From: Phenylobacterium aquaticum
GTDB taxonomy: Bacteria > Pseudomonadota > Alphaproteobacteria > Caulobacterales > Caulobacteraceae
Direction of reading: 5' to 3'
NCBI RefSeq assembly: GCF_022695515.1
Contig: NZ_JALDPT010000011.1
Coordinates: 62,001-126,000 of the forward strand
DNA length: 64,000 bases
Made by a program: the position numbers and the translations under genes. The notes beneath the pieces are model-generated. The model saw nothing but the letters and a program-made list of their open reading frames with translations. It made no database searches and was not told where the DNA came from. Positions 1-8,033 of the stretch are shown here, piece after piece (the stretch's first letter is position 1; the number at the start of each line of letters is the position of its first letter).

Positions 1-994
1 GATAGCGGTTTTCGGGATCGGTGCAGAACATCAGGAAGCCGCCGCCGCCGGCGCCGGACACCTTGCCGCCCCAGGCGCCCTTGGCCATGGCGATCTCGAA
101 CAGGCGGTCGACGCAGTCGGTGGCGATGCCCTTGGCGGTCTTCTTCTTGGCGACCCAGGAGCGCTGCAGGATCTCCGCCACCTCGCGGGTGCGCCCGCGC
201 AGAATGGCTTCCTTCATGGCCCCGGCGTCCGCCTTGAGGCGGTGCATGTTTTCGACCGTCTCTGGGTTCATGGTCACCAGACCGTCGATCTGTTCCTGGA
301 TGATGGTGTCCGACCGGCGCGACTGGCCGGAGAAGCAGATCACCAGCGAACTCTCGAACTCGTTGAGATGGGCCCGAGGCGCGCGAAGGGGGTTCACCAG
401 GGCCCGCTCACCGGGCAGGAATTCGATATAGTTGAAGCCCCCGAAGGCGGCCGCGTACTGATCCTGACGCCCGCCGGCCAGGCCCAGGGTGACGCGCTCG
501 ATCTCAAAGGCGAGGCGAGCCACCTCGTAGGGACCCAGAGGCAGGTCGAGCGCCACGCGGAAGGCCTCGATCAGAGCCACGACCAGGGCCGAGGACGAGC
601 CCAGACCGGAGCCCGCGGGCGCATCGATGGTGGTCGAGACGATCAGCGGCGGCGCCTGGCCGTCGAGATAGGTCTCCACCACATGGCGATAGACCGCCTT
701 GTGCAGGATCAGCCCCGCATCGAGGCGCACCTCGTCGAACCGGTCATAGGTCTCCTCGCCGCCGATATCGCTGGCGCGGAAACCGATCCGCCCCTGCGGA
801 TGGCGTACAAGGTGGGCGAACGCGAAGCGGTCGATGGTGGCGTTGAGCACGGCGCCGCCGAACTGGTCGCAATAGGGCGACAGGTCGGTGCCGCCGCCGG
901 CCAGGCCCAGGCGCAACGGCGCGCGGGCGCGAACGTCGAACTGGCGGGCGTCGAGCAGTCGGGCGTCGGGACCGGGGCTCATCAGGGTGCTCAC
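1..994 (-). CDS. GHMP-family sugar kinase, HddA-like (3' end beyond window)
   Basis: Probable ATP-dependent kinase phosphorylating the anomeric position of a heptose 7-phosphate in the cytoplasm. Seen: an N-terminal GLAGGGTDL motif, the GHMP ATP-binding motif GSGLGSSSA about 120 residues in, GGRQDQYAAAFGG, and a C-terminal VSGAGGGGFL just before the window edge; the C-terminus is cut off. Start: GTG at 994-992 overlaps the upstream PAP2 stop as GTGA; ATG at 982-980 is the in-frame alternative. It is the last visible gene of the heptose operon and the second GHMP kinase in it (the other is at 1557-2579). The two share family motifs but clearly differ, so they may act on different substrates. 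Family assignment is firm; substrate is inferred from the neighbours. Confidence 0.85.
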   Translation of the reverse strand, partial: MSTLMSPGPDARLLDARQFDVRARAPLRLGLAGGGTDLSPYCDQFGGAVLNATIDRFAFAHLVRHPQGRIGFRASDIGGEETYDRFDEVRLDAGLILHKAVYRHVVETYLDGQAPPLIVSTTIDAPAGSGLGSSSALVVALIEAFRVALDLPLGPYEVARLAFEIERVTLGLAGGRQDQYAAAFGGFNYIEFLPGERALVNPLRAPRAHLNEFESSLVICFSGQSRRSDTIIQEQIDGLVTMNPETVENMHRLKADAGAMKEAILRGRTREVAEILQRSWVAKKKTAKGIATDCVDRLFEIAMAKGAWGGKVSGAGGGGFLMFCTDPENRY

Positions 995-1560
995 AGGAAC
1001 ATCGTGCTGGAGATGCGCACGCCGGAGATCAGGGCGAAGACGCCGACCACGACCATGCCGGCCAGCAAGACAGGCGCCCCATCGCCGCGGGGATGATCGC
1101 GGCGACGGCGCACCTGGTCGAACACCAGGACGAACAGACCGGCGACGGCTACGCCTGCCGCGACATCCGCGACCGTGTGGGTGTGCAGCGTGACCCGGGT
1201 GACCAGCACGGCCGCCAGAGCCAGGACCGAGAAGAGCACGCCCGCGATCGCCGCGACGCCCCGGCACGTCCCCGCAAACAGGACGATCGCCGCGCCATAG
1301 ACCATGGTCGCCAGGGCCGCGTGTCCGCTGGGCGCGCCGCTCGACAACTGGAACAGCGACAGCCCGTCCGGATAGGGAAACATCTGGGCGGCGCCGAACT
1401 TCAGCACGGTGTCGACAACAACCGCGCCCATGAAGCAGACCGCAAAGCTCATCGCCATGAGCCGGTCGAGCTTGGCCCAGCACCAGCCGAAGACCACGGC
1501 GGCGACCGCCGTGGCGGGAAAGAGATCGCCGAGATCGGTGATCAGGCGGGCGGGGCTCAT
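991..1560 (-). CDS. PAP2-family membrane phosphatase
   Basis: A 189-residue, mostly hydrophobic protein of the PAP2 (type 2 phosphatidic acid phosphatase) family. Seen: the SGH motif at residues 78-80 and the third motif with Arg122, His128 and Asp132 in R-x5-H-x3-D spacing, placed between membrane segments as usual for the family. The first K-x6-RP motif is not obvious. Family members dephosphorylate lipid phosphates or undecaprenyl pyrophosphate at the membrane. It overlaps both neighbouring kinase genes by 4 bases (ATGA and GTGA), so it is translationally coupled inside the heptose operon. It may act on a lipid-linked or free sugar phosphate, or recycle carrier lipid; the substrate is unknown. 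Confidence 0.8.
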   Translation of the reverse strand: MSPARLITDLGDLFPATAVAAVVFGWCWAKLDRLMAMSFAVCFMGAVVVDTVLKFGAAQMFPYPDGLSLFQLSSGAPSGHAALATMVYGAAIVLFAGTCRGVAAIAGVLFSVLALAAVLVTRVTLHTHTVADVAAGVAVAGLFVLVFDQVRRRRDHPRGDGAPVLLAGMVVVGVFALISGVRISSTMFL

Positions 1561-2579
1561 GCGGCGGTCATCATCTCGGTCCGCGCGCCCAGGACCTGGG
1601 CCCCGGCGCGGTCGATCCGGTAGTTGAGCCGGGGCATGTTCTGGCTGGCCATATAGGCCTCGAGCTTCGTCCCGTCGCTGGGGTCGAACAGCATCAGGAA
1701 GCCGCCGCCGCCGGCGCCGATCACCTTGCCGCCCAGGACGCCGTAGTTGGCGCGCACATGATCATAGAGCTGGTCGATGTGCGGCCAGCTGATCTTGGAC
1801 GACATCTTCTTCTTCGAGACCCAGTGCTCGTGGAGCATATGGCCCCAGCCCTCCAGGTCGCCGGCCACCCAGGCGTCACGGATCCGGTAGCCCAGGGTCT
1901 TGATCGCCCCCAGGCTTTCGGCGACCGCGTCGCGCGATCCGGACGGATCCGACAGCATGGCGCTGTTCTGGTCGTTGAGGATCACGGCGGCGTCCCGGCG
2001 CAGGCCGGTGTAGTAGATGTGGGTGTGGCGGACGAAGGCGGCCTCGAGGTCAGGGGCGAGCTTCACCGCCTCGACCTTGACCGTGCCGTCCGGCGCGATG
2101 TCGAGGGTCGTCAGACCGCCGAAGGCGGCCATGTACTGGTCCTGCTTGCCGATGCCCTTGGCCAACGTCTCGATCTCGATGCGGCAGGCTTCTTCGGCCA
2201 GGGCCTGGCGGTCCGGTGTCTGGCCCTTGAGCGCGTGCAGCGCGTTGAGGAACCCCACCAGGAAGCAGCTCGACGAGCCCAGGCCCGTGCCGCCGGCGAT
2301 GTCGCCGATGGAGGCGGCCTCGAAGCGGTCCTCGAAGCCGTGCGCCAGAAGCGCGGCGCGGACCAGCTCATGCTTCAGGTCGGCCGCGCGCTCGCACGTC
2401 TCGGCCTCGGGGCCGTGCAGCACCACCCCGCTCTGGAAGGCCGGCCGGTGGGCGGCGATGTGGATATACTTGTCCAGGCCCATGGCGAAGATGAAGCCGC
2501 CGCCATGGCGGTAATAGCTTTCCAGATCCGTGCCGCCCCCGCCCAGGGTCACGCGCAGCGGGGTGCGGGTGGAGATCAT
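1557..2579 (-). CDS. hddA: D-glycero-D-manno-heptose 7-phosphate kinase-like GHMP kinase
   Basis: A 340-residue GHMP kinase. Seen: RVTLGGGGTDLESYY at the N-terminus (around residues 9-23), GTGLGSSSCF at about 98-106 as the ATP loop, GIGKQDQYMAAFGG, and VIGAGGGGFLML near the C-terminus. In the GDP-D-glycero-alpha-D-manno-heptose pathway HddA forms the 1,7-bisphosphate that GmhB then dephosphorylates. The gene follows gmhA after 6 bases and overlaps the PAP2 gene. With GmhA, GmhB and an HddC-like enzyme beside it, a heptose substrate is well supported, although related GHMP kinases use other sugars. Confidence 0.85.
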   Translation of the reverse strand: MISTRTPLRVTLGGGGTDLESYYRHGGGFIFAMGLDKYIHIAAHRPAFQSGVVLHGPEAETCERAADLKHELVRAALLAHGFEDRFEAASIGDIAGGTGLGSSSCFLVGFLNALHALKGQTPDRQALAEEACRIEIETLAKGIGKQDQYMAAFGGLTTLDIAPDGTVKVEAVKLAPDLEAAFVRHTHIYYTGLRRDAAVILNDQNSAMLSDPSGSRDAVAESLGAIKTLGYRIRDAWVAGDLEGWGHMLHEHWVSKKKMSSKISWPHIDQLYDHVRANYGVLGGKVIGAGGGGFLMLFDPSDGTKLEAYMASQNMPRLNYRIDRAGAQVLGARTEMMTAA

Positions 2580-2585
2580 GGGCCC

Positions 2586-3229
2586 CTACTCCGCCGCGAC
2601 CGATGCGGCAGGATCGCCGGGCGCCGTCTTGGTCCCGGCGGCCAGCTGTTCCCAGTGGCCCTTGTTCATGGCGAGCTTCGGGTGCGAGACCAGGCCGTGC
2701 CAGACCACCGCCGCCAGGCCCTCGACCAGGGGAGTGATCAGTTCGGCGTCGACGGTGGGAATGACCACACAGGCGTCAGCGGCCTCGGCCGTATAGCCGC
2801 CGCTGCGGCCGACGATGCCGGTGACCGTGGCGCCGCGGCCTTGGCGAGCTGGATGGCGCGGACGATATTGGCCGAGACCGGCGGCGAGACGCTGCCGCCG
2901 CCCACCGAGAAGATCAAGAGGCCGTCGGCGGCGCGCAGGCGGCTGCCTTCCAGCCAGGCCGAGAAGCTGCCTTCCCACCCCTCGTCATTGATCCGGGCGG
3001 TGAGCTCGGAGACATTGTCGGTCGGGCAATAGGCCTCGAAGCCGCAGATCTTGCGGAAATCATTGGTCGCGTGGCTGGCGTGGCCGGCGCTGCCGCCGAC
3101 CCCGATCAGGAACAGCCGGCCTTCGCGATCGCGCACCTTGGCGAGCGCCTCGGCCATGGCCTCGACGGCGTTGGGGTCGATAGCGGCCAGGGCGCGCTGG
3201 GCGGCGTCGAAGAAGTGTTCAGTAAACAC
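2586..3229 (-). pseudogene. gmhA: Sedoheptulose 7-phosphate isomerase-like SIS protein, frameshifted
   Basis: A SIS-domain protein of the phosphoheptose isomerase type, converting sedoheptulose 7-phosphate to manno-heptose 7-phosphate. The first part reads from a GTG at 3229 with LIGVGGSAGHASHATNDF near residues 41-58. It then loses frame near 2832-2840, where the AKA codons run into GCGGCGCC. Adding one base restores ARGATVTGIVG and reading to a TAG at 2586, for a product of about 214 residues, normal for GmhA. The start lies 11 bases inside gmhB. One missing C in a GC-rich run is either a sequencing error or a recent inactivation; there is no other decay. Function confidence is high, intactness is uncertain. 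Confidence 0.75.
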
Positions 3230-3788
3230 GGGCGGTGTCCATTCGTGAGGCTGGGGCGCAGGTCTTGGCGATAGCAGGGATTGCTTGCGACAAGCTTTCG
3301 AGGGTGCAGGTCGCGCCGGCGCGGGCGCCGGAATTGTAGGGTCGGGCGATGAGGACGGTGGCGCAGCCGGCCGCCTGTCCGCAGGCGATGTCGCGATCCT
3401 GGTCGCCGATCATCCAGGAGCGCGACAGGTCGATCCCGTGCCGGGCGGCGAGATCCAGGAGGAGGCCCGGCCGGGGCTTGCGACAGGCGCAGGCGTCGGC
3501 GTTGTCGTGCCGGCAGGCGGCGACCTCGTCCACGGCGAGGGTGGCGGTCAGCTTGGCGTGAATGGCGTCGAGCGCGGCGTCGGTCATCAGGCCGCGGCGG
3601 ACATCCGGCTGATTGGTGACCACGAACAGGGAAAAGCCCATCTCGCGGAAGGCGGCGAGCGCGGCCGGGGCGTCGGCGACGATCACCAGCTCGTTCGGTG
3701 TGCGCGGCGAGGCCGGCTTGCCATCGCGCGTGACAATCTCGTTCAGGACCCCGTCGCGGTCCAGGAAGATGGCGGGGCGCAGGCTCAT
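3219..3788 (-). CDS. gmhB: D,D-heptose 1,7-bisphosphate phosphatase (HAD family)
   Basis: A 189-residue HAD phosphatase removing the 7-phosphate of heptose 1,7-bisphosphate. Seen: motif I FLDRDGVLNE with Asp10 and Asp12, motif II TNQ at 58-60, and a Cys92-x-His94...Cys100-x-Cys102 zinc site directly before RKPRPG, which is characteristic of GmhB. Motif IV follows as IGDQDRDI. The start at ATG 3788 overlaps the hddC stop as ATGA, and the alignment of motif I supports it over longer in-frame alternatives. It is the third gene of the heptose operon, between hddC and gmhA. Confidence 0.92.
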   Translation of the reverse strand: MSLRPAIFLDRDGVLNEIVTRDGKPASPRTPNELVIVADAPAALAAFREMGFSLFVVTNQPDVRRGLMTDAALDAIHAKLTATLAVDEVAACRHDNADACACRKPRPGLLLDLAARHGIDLSRSWMIGDQDRDIACGQAAGCATVLIARPYNSGARAGATCTLESLSQAIPAIAKTCAPASRMDTARVY

Positions 3789-4519
3789 GCCGCGGCCAGC
3801 CGGCCTTCGGCCAAGAGCTTCTGGCCGGCGGCGTAGCTCTCGGGCGTATCGAGGCCCAGGCAATAGCCCTGAGCGTCCAGCACATGGCCGCGCAAGGGGC
3901 GATGTCCGGCCAGCATGGCGGGGAACACGTCGCGGCCAAAATCGGCGAAGGCGCCTTGGGGGATCAGGTCCAGAATCGCGGGCTCAACGGCATAGACCCC
4001 GGCATTGACCAGGCTGGAGAGCGCGCCGGCGTTGACGCCCTCCACGAACTCGGTGATGGCGCCCTCAGCGTCGATGCGAACCCGACCGCCGGCGATCCCG
4101 GTGTTGAAGTGCCGCTCCTGGTCGAACAGGGCGACGGTCGCCTCCGCGCCCGCGCCGCGGTGGGCGGCCAGCAGGGCGGCGAGGTCGAAGCGCACGACGC
4201 TGTCGCCATAGACGACCAGCATGGTCTCGGTGAGCGCCTCGGCGATATTGCCAAGCGCGCCGGCGGTGCCCAGCAGCTCCGGCTCATAGACATAGCGGAT
4301 GCGCAGGCGGAACGCCGCGCCGTCGCCGATCTCCTCGCGGATCATCTGGGCGCCGTAGTGCAGATTGATCCACACCTCGGTGACGCCCGACGCCGCCAGC
4401 CAGCGCAGATTATGCGCCAGGATCGATCGGTCGCCGAACCGCAGCAGGGGCTTGGGCTTGTCGCCCGCCACGCCGCGGATCCGGCTCCCGAGGCCGGCGG
4501 CCAGGACCAGAGCTTTCAT
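3785..4519 (-). CDS. hddC: HddC-like sugar-phosphate nucleotidyltransferase
   Basis: A 244-residue nucleotidyltransferase. Seen: the N-terminal LAAGLGSRIRG loop (residues 6-16), KPKPLL at 21-26, a VVYGDSV metal-binding aspartate motif near residue 105, and NAGVYAVEP in the product-binding region. HddC enzymes join heptose 1-phosphate to a nucleotide (GDP in the alpha-heptose pathway). The operon contains kinase, isomerase and phosphatase for that pathway, which supports this over a generic hexose-1-phosphate transferase. It sits between the transaldolase (18 bases upstream) and gmhB (4-base overlap). Nucleotide specificity cannot be read from the sequence. Confidence 0.82.
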   Translation of the reverse strand: MKALVLAAGLGSRIRGVAGDKPKPLLRFGDRSILAHNLRWLAASGVTEVWINLHYGAQMIREEIGDGAAFRLRIRYVYEPELLGTAGALGNIAEALTETMLVVYGDSVVRFDLAALLAAHRGAGAEATVALFDQERHFNTGIAGGRVRIDAEGAITEFVEGVNAGALSSLVNAGVYAVEPAILDLIPQGAFADFGRDVFPAMLAGHRPLRGHVLDAQGYCLGLDTPESYAAGQKLLAEGRLAAA

Positions 4520-4537
4520 CTTGCGCGCCGATCCGTC

Positions 4538-5286
4538 TTACAGGCTGTAGCCGGCCGCCTTGGCGTCCGTGTCGAACATCGCCACGGTCTCCAGAGAGAG
4601 CTCGGCCAGGTCCTTACCGGCCAGATCCAGCTTCTTCAGAATATCCGAGGTCGCGGTGATGATCTGGCAGCCGCACTCGCGGGCCTGATGGACGTTGAGC
4701 ACTTCGCGGGTCGAGGCCCAGAGCACTTCCGCCAGCGGACGGCGGGCGGCCATGGCGACGGCGGCGCGCATGATCGGCATCGGGTCGATCCCGGTGTCGG
4801 CGATGCGGCCGGCGAAGATCGAGATGACCGCGGGGGTCTTGGGGTCGAGCGCCTCGACCGTGCCGGCCACCTGCTCCAGGGTCAGGATCGCGGTGACGTT
4901 CAGCTTCACGCCCTTGCGCGACAGCGTCTTCACCAGGGGCAGGCTCGACTGGCCGCGCGTATTGGTGATCGGGATCTTGATATAGACGTTCGGGCCCCAG
5001 GCGGCGATCCGCTCGGCCTGGCGCTGCATTTCCGGAACTCGTCGGCGATAACCTCGAAGGAGATCGGCATGTCCGGAACCATGGCGATCAGTTCGCGGGC
5101 GTAGGACTCATAGTCCGTCACGCCTGCCCGACGCATCAGGCTGGGATTGGTCGTGAAGCCGGACACCACGCCGTCCGCATAGAGCTTGGCGAAGTCCGAC
5201 AGCGCCGCGCCGTCGCCATAGAGTTTGATTTCGCCCCGGGCCGGGACGGGTGTCGCGTCGTTCGCGATTTCTAGCCGTTGGAACAT
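4538..5286 (-). pseudogene. Transaldolase-family protein, frameshifted
   Basis: A small transaldolase-family TIM barrel, about 249 residues when repaired. Seen: a start at ATG 5286, GFTTNPSLMRRAGV in the N-terminal half, and the Schiff-base lysine motif VYIKIPITNTRG. The frame breaks near 5031-5036: the sequence TTCCGGAA reads FRK, while one extra base gives DEFPEMQRQ, the usual family sequence. In the operon it could make or adjust the sedoheptulose 7-phosphate pool feeding the downstream GmhA. It is the first gene of the heptose operon, so the break is upstream of everything else. The single deletion resembles that in gmhA. Confidence 0.75.
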
Positions 5287-5416
5287 CTTAACCCCGATTA
5301 ACTTAGCTTCATGCTATGTCATTCGAGTGTAGCAATGCTTACGCCAACAGTAGTTTCAGCAAAAATCAAAGTTATCAAAGTATTACTTTGCCTACCAGAA
5401 CGCGAAAATATGGCGT
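5287..5416 (-). promoter_or_regulatory. Upstream region of the heptose operon
   Basis: A 130-base AT-rich stretch between the transaldolase start and the end of the next operon, clearly poorer in GC than its surroundings. It contains no gene and should hold the promoter for the minus-strand heptose operon. TTAA occurs twice 6 bases apart (5288-5301), but I see no unambiguous -35/-10 pair. Confidence 0.4.
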
Positions 5417-6379
5417 TCAGGCGGGATTGCTCGGCTCCTGGATGTAGCCCACGGGATTTTTCCACGAAAGCTTGCCAAGGCCATGGGCCATAGTGAGACG
5501 GCCCCGCGCCCGGGTGGTTGACCCAAATTCGCACAGGAGGGTGGCGAGGACGGCGCCGGCCACGACCTGGACCAGACCCTTGGCGGTCAGGATCGCCCAG
5601 GCCAGCCGCTTGTGCCGGGCGCCGTCGATATAGATGCTGACATAGTGCTGGGTCTCGCGCCGGGTGCGGATCAGCCGGTAGGCGACCTCGGTGCGATGGA
5701 CGGGCACGGTTTCGGTGACGCGCGCCCTGGCCGCCCAGACGATACGGCGACCCTCCCGGTGCAGGCGGACGAACAGTTCGGCGTCCTCGCCGCCGGCGTC
5801 GCCGAACTCGACGCGCATGGGCGCCTCGCCGTTCGGGAAGCAGAGATCCATGTCGAACAGCGAATTGCCGGTGCCGAGCCCGTAGCGCGGCTTGCCCGAG
5901 GGCGCGACGAGGTCGATCAGGGCGTGGTCGGGCAGGTGCAGGTCGCGCGCGAACTGGGCGCCCTGCGGATCATAGGCCGGCGGATGGCCCGCCTCGAAGA
6001 TCGCCAGCCGGGGGCCGACCGCGATCTCGGCGTCGCGGGCGCGGGCCGCGCCGACCAGTTCGTCGAGCCAGTCGGGGTCGGCGACCTCGTCATCGTCGAT
6101 GAAGGCCACGAACCGCCCCTTAGCTTCCGCAAAGCCGCGATTGCGCAGGGTGGACATGTTGCGCGTGCCCTCGGGCGCATAGCGCACGGGAAACGGCGCC
6201 GTCGCCGCCAGCTCCGCCACCACCGGCTCGCCGTTCAGGGACGGGTGGTTGTCGATCACCACCAGCTCCAGCGACAGGCCGAGCGCGTTACGCTGGCTCA
6301 GGCAGGAGACCAGCGTCTCCCGCAGCAGGGCCGGGCGATTATAAGTGGCGACGACGATTGAGACGTCGGGCCGGCTCAC
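5417..6379 (-). CDS. GT2-family glycosyltransferase
   Basis: A 320-residue family 2 glycosyltransferase transferring a sugar from a nucleotide donor at the inner membrane face. Seen: SIVVATYNRPALLRE at the N-terminus, VIDNHPS, the metal-binding FIDDDEVADPDWLDEL around residue 90, and GGEDAELFVRL as the acceptor/base region, followed by a hydrophobic segment near the C-terminus. The start at GTG 6379 overlaps the stop of the upstream GT2 as GTGA and places the fold's first strand at residue 5. It is paralogous to that gene, including a matching C-terminal tail (MAHGLGKL here, MAKGLGKL there). It is the last gene of the three-gene operon starting at 7982. Confidence 0.88.
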   Translation of the reverse strand: MSRPDVSIVVATYNRPALLRETLVSCLSQRNALGLSLELVVIDNHPSLNGEPVVAELAATAPFPVRYAPEGTRNMSTLRNRGFAEAKGRFVAFIDDDEVADPDWLDELVGAARARDAEIAVGPRLAIFEAGHPPAYDPQGAQFARDLHLPDHALIDLVAPSGKPRYGLGTGNSLFDMDLCFPNGEAPMRVEFGDAGGEDAELFVRLHREGRRIVWAARARVTETVPVHRTEVAYRLIRTRRETQHYVSIYIDGARHKRLAWAILTAKGLVQVVAGAVLATLLCEFGSTTRARGRLTMAHGLGKLSWKNPVGYIQEPSNPA

Positions 6380-7332
6380 GCCGCCTTCTCCTCGATGAAG
6401 CCGATCGGAGCGCGATAGGTCAGCTTGCCCAGGCCCTTGGCCATGCCGATGCGGTGATCGAAACGGCGGCGGCCCAGGAACTCGCCGCTCAGCAGGAACA
6501 GGCCGGCATGGACGCTGAACTGCGCCAGGCCGAGCGCCGCGACCTTCAGTTGGGTGACCTTCGGCGTGTCGGAGGTGTTGATCCGCGAGGCGGCGTAGTG
6601 CTGGGAGCCGCGCTTCATGCGCGTGACCATATAGTTGGGATTGGTCCGCTCGGTCTCGATGAACTCGCGGACGATGGCGGTGGGGCACCAGACGAACTTG
6701 CGGTCCGCCAGGGCCAGGCGGAACAGCAGCTGGGTGTCCTCGCCATTGGCGTCGCCAAAGGCCACCGAGAAGGGTTCGGGCGTATTGAAGCAGGTGGCGA
6801 CCCGGAAGGCGGCGTTGCCGCTGCCGAGGCCCTTGCCCTTGCGCCGCAGCCTGCCGAACATCTGGATCGGCGCGTCGGCCGGCATCCGGAAGTCGAGGGT
6901 ATAGAGCCAGGCCTCCGGGTCCCAGTCGGGCGCCTTGCCGGATTCGAACAGCGGCAGCTTGGGGCCGAAGGCGACATCGGCGCCCGTGCGCTCCAGACAG
7001 GCGTGCAGTTCATAGAGCCAGCGGTCGTCCGGCGCCTCGTCGTCGTCGAAGAAGGCGACATAAGTCCCCTTGGCCGCCGCGATCCCCTTGTTGCGCACCA
7101 CCGAGATATTGCGGCGCGGATCGCTGAGATAGGTGAGCGGCACAAGGCTCGTCGCCGCCAGCCGGGTGACCAGCCCCTCGGCCAGGCGGTCCGGGTGATT
7201 GTCGACCACAATGAATTCGAAGCCGCCGCCCGCGGGGGCTTCCTGCGCCAGGCCCGCGGTCAGGGCGCGTTCCAGAAGGTGCACGCGGTCATAGCTCAGC
7301 ACCACGACGCTGATCACGATGGGCGCGCTCAT
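6376..7332 (-). CDS. GT2-family glycosyltransferase, tandem paralogue
   Basis: A 318-residue family 2 glycosyltransferase. Seen: ISVVVLSYDRVHLLERAL at the N-terminus, VVDNHPDRLAEG, FFDDDEAPDDRWLYEL as the DxD region, and NGEDTQLLFRLAL downstream, with a hydrophobic C-terminal stretch and the tail MAKGLGKLTYRAPIGFIEE. The start at ATG 7332 overlaps the sugar-transferase stop as ATGA. Likely adds the second or third sugar of the locus I repeat unit. The tandem arrangement with the downstream paralogue suggests duplication followed by change of specificity; neither donor nor acceptor can be assigned. Confidence 0.88.
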   Translation of the reverse strand: MSAPIVISVVVLSYDRVHLLERALTAGLAQEAPAGGGFEFIVVDNHPDRLAEGLVTRLAATSLVPLTYLSDPRRNISVVRNKGIAAAKGTYVAFFDDDEAPDDRWLYELHACLERTGADVAFGPKLPLFESGKAPDWDPEAWLYTLDFRMPADAPIQMFGRLRRKGKGLGSGNAAFRVATCFNTPEPFSVAFGDANGEDTQLLFRLALADRKFVWCPTAIVREFIETERTNPNYMVTRMKRGSQHYAASRINTSDTPKVTQLKVAALGLAQFSVHAGLFLLSGEFLGRRRFDHRIGMAKGLGKLTYRAPIGFIEEKAA

Positions 7333-7982
7333 ACGCCGGTCCCCTTGGCGACGACCAAGGCGGTCTTGGCCAGGATCTGCAGGTCGAGCCACAGGCTCCA
7401 GCGGCGGATATAGTCGAGGTCCATCTCCACCCAGCGGTCATAGTCGCTGATCCGATGGCGGCCCTCGACCTGCCACAGGCAGGTGATGCCGGGCTTCACC
7501 GACAGCTTCTGCTTCTGGAACTCGGTGAACTGCGCATATTCGTGCTCCCGCGGCGCGCGGGGGCCGACCAGGCTGATGTCGCCGATCAGCACGTTCCACA
7601 GCTGGGGCAATTCATCGAGGCTGTAGCGGCGCAGGACCCGGCCAAGCGGGGTCACCCGCGGGTCATTGGTCATCTTGAAGGCCGGGCCGTTCATCTCGTT
7701 CTGGGCGGCCAGCTGGGCCTCGAGCGCATCGGCGTTGGGGACCATGGTGCGGAACTTCAGGCCCGAAAACCGCCGTTCCCCCTGCCCCACCCAATGACAG
7801 ACATAGAAGAGGGGACCGGGCGAGGTGGTGACCACCAGGAGCGCGATCAGGGCCAGCAGCGGCGACAGCACGATCAGCAGCAGGCCGGAGACGGCGACGT
7901 CGAGGACGCGCTTGCCGGCGAGCTCAAGACGCACGTCGCGCCCCCCGCCGAGAACCGGACGTAAACTGATGCTGTGGCTCAT
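7329..7982 (-). CDS. Undecaprenyl-phosphate sugar-1-phosphate transferase
   Basis: A 217-residue initiating transferase that moves a sugar 1-phosphate onto undecaprenyl phosphate. Seen: KRVLDVAVSGLLLIVLSPLL as the N-terminal membrane hairpin (from about residue 24), FRTMVPNAD, RRYSLDELPQLWNVLIGD, SLVGPRAP and PGITCLWQVEGR, all diagnostic of the family. It has only the catalytic half, without the extra N-terminal membrane domain of WcaJ-type enzymes. It heads the minus-strand glycosyltransferase operon. Its start is 51 bases from the TTG start of the divergent WecG gene, so the two units share a promoter region. It plays the part HfsE/PssY-type enzymes play in Caulobacter. Confidence 0.92.
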   Translation of the reverse strand: MSHSISLRPVLGGGRDVRLELAGKRVLDVAVSGLLLIVLSPLLALIALLVVTTSPGPLFYVCHWVGQGERRFSGLKFRTMVPNADALEAQLAAQNEMNGPAFKMTNDPRVTPLGRVLRRYSLDELPQLWNVLIGDISLVGPRAPREHEYAQFTEFQKQKLSVKPGITCLWQVEGRHRISDYDRWVEMDLDYIRRWSLWLDLQILAKTALVVAKGTGV

Positions 7983-8033
7983 GGGGAACGTGTCCGCGGC
8001 TTTCCAAGGACGCAGGCTATATTGGAGAACCTG

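Noticed and set aside
2832..2840. Programmed ribosomal frameshifting as explanation of broken gmhA
   Set aside because: No slippery heptamer or downstream structure typical of programmed shifts; three similar indels in unrelated genes favour sequence error or mutation.
5288..5301. TTAA repeated 6 bases apart near the transaldolase start, like a CtrA site
   Set aside because: The CtrA consensus needs 7 bases between the TTAA halves; with 6 the match is poor.
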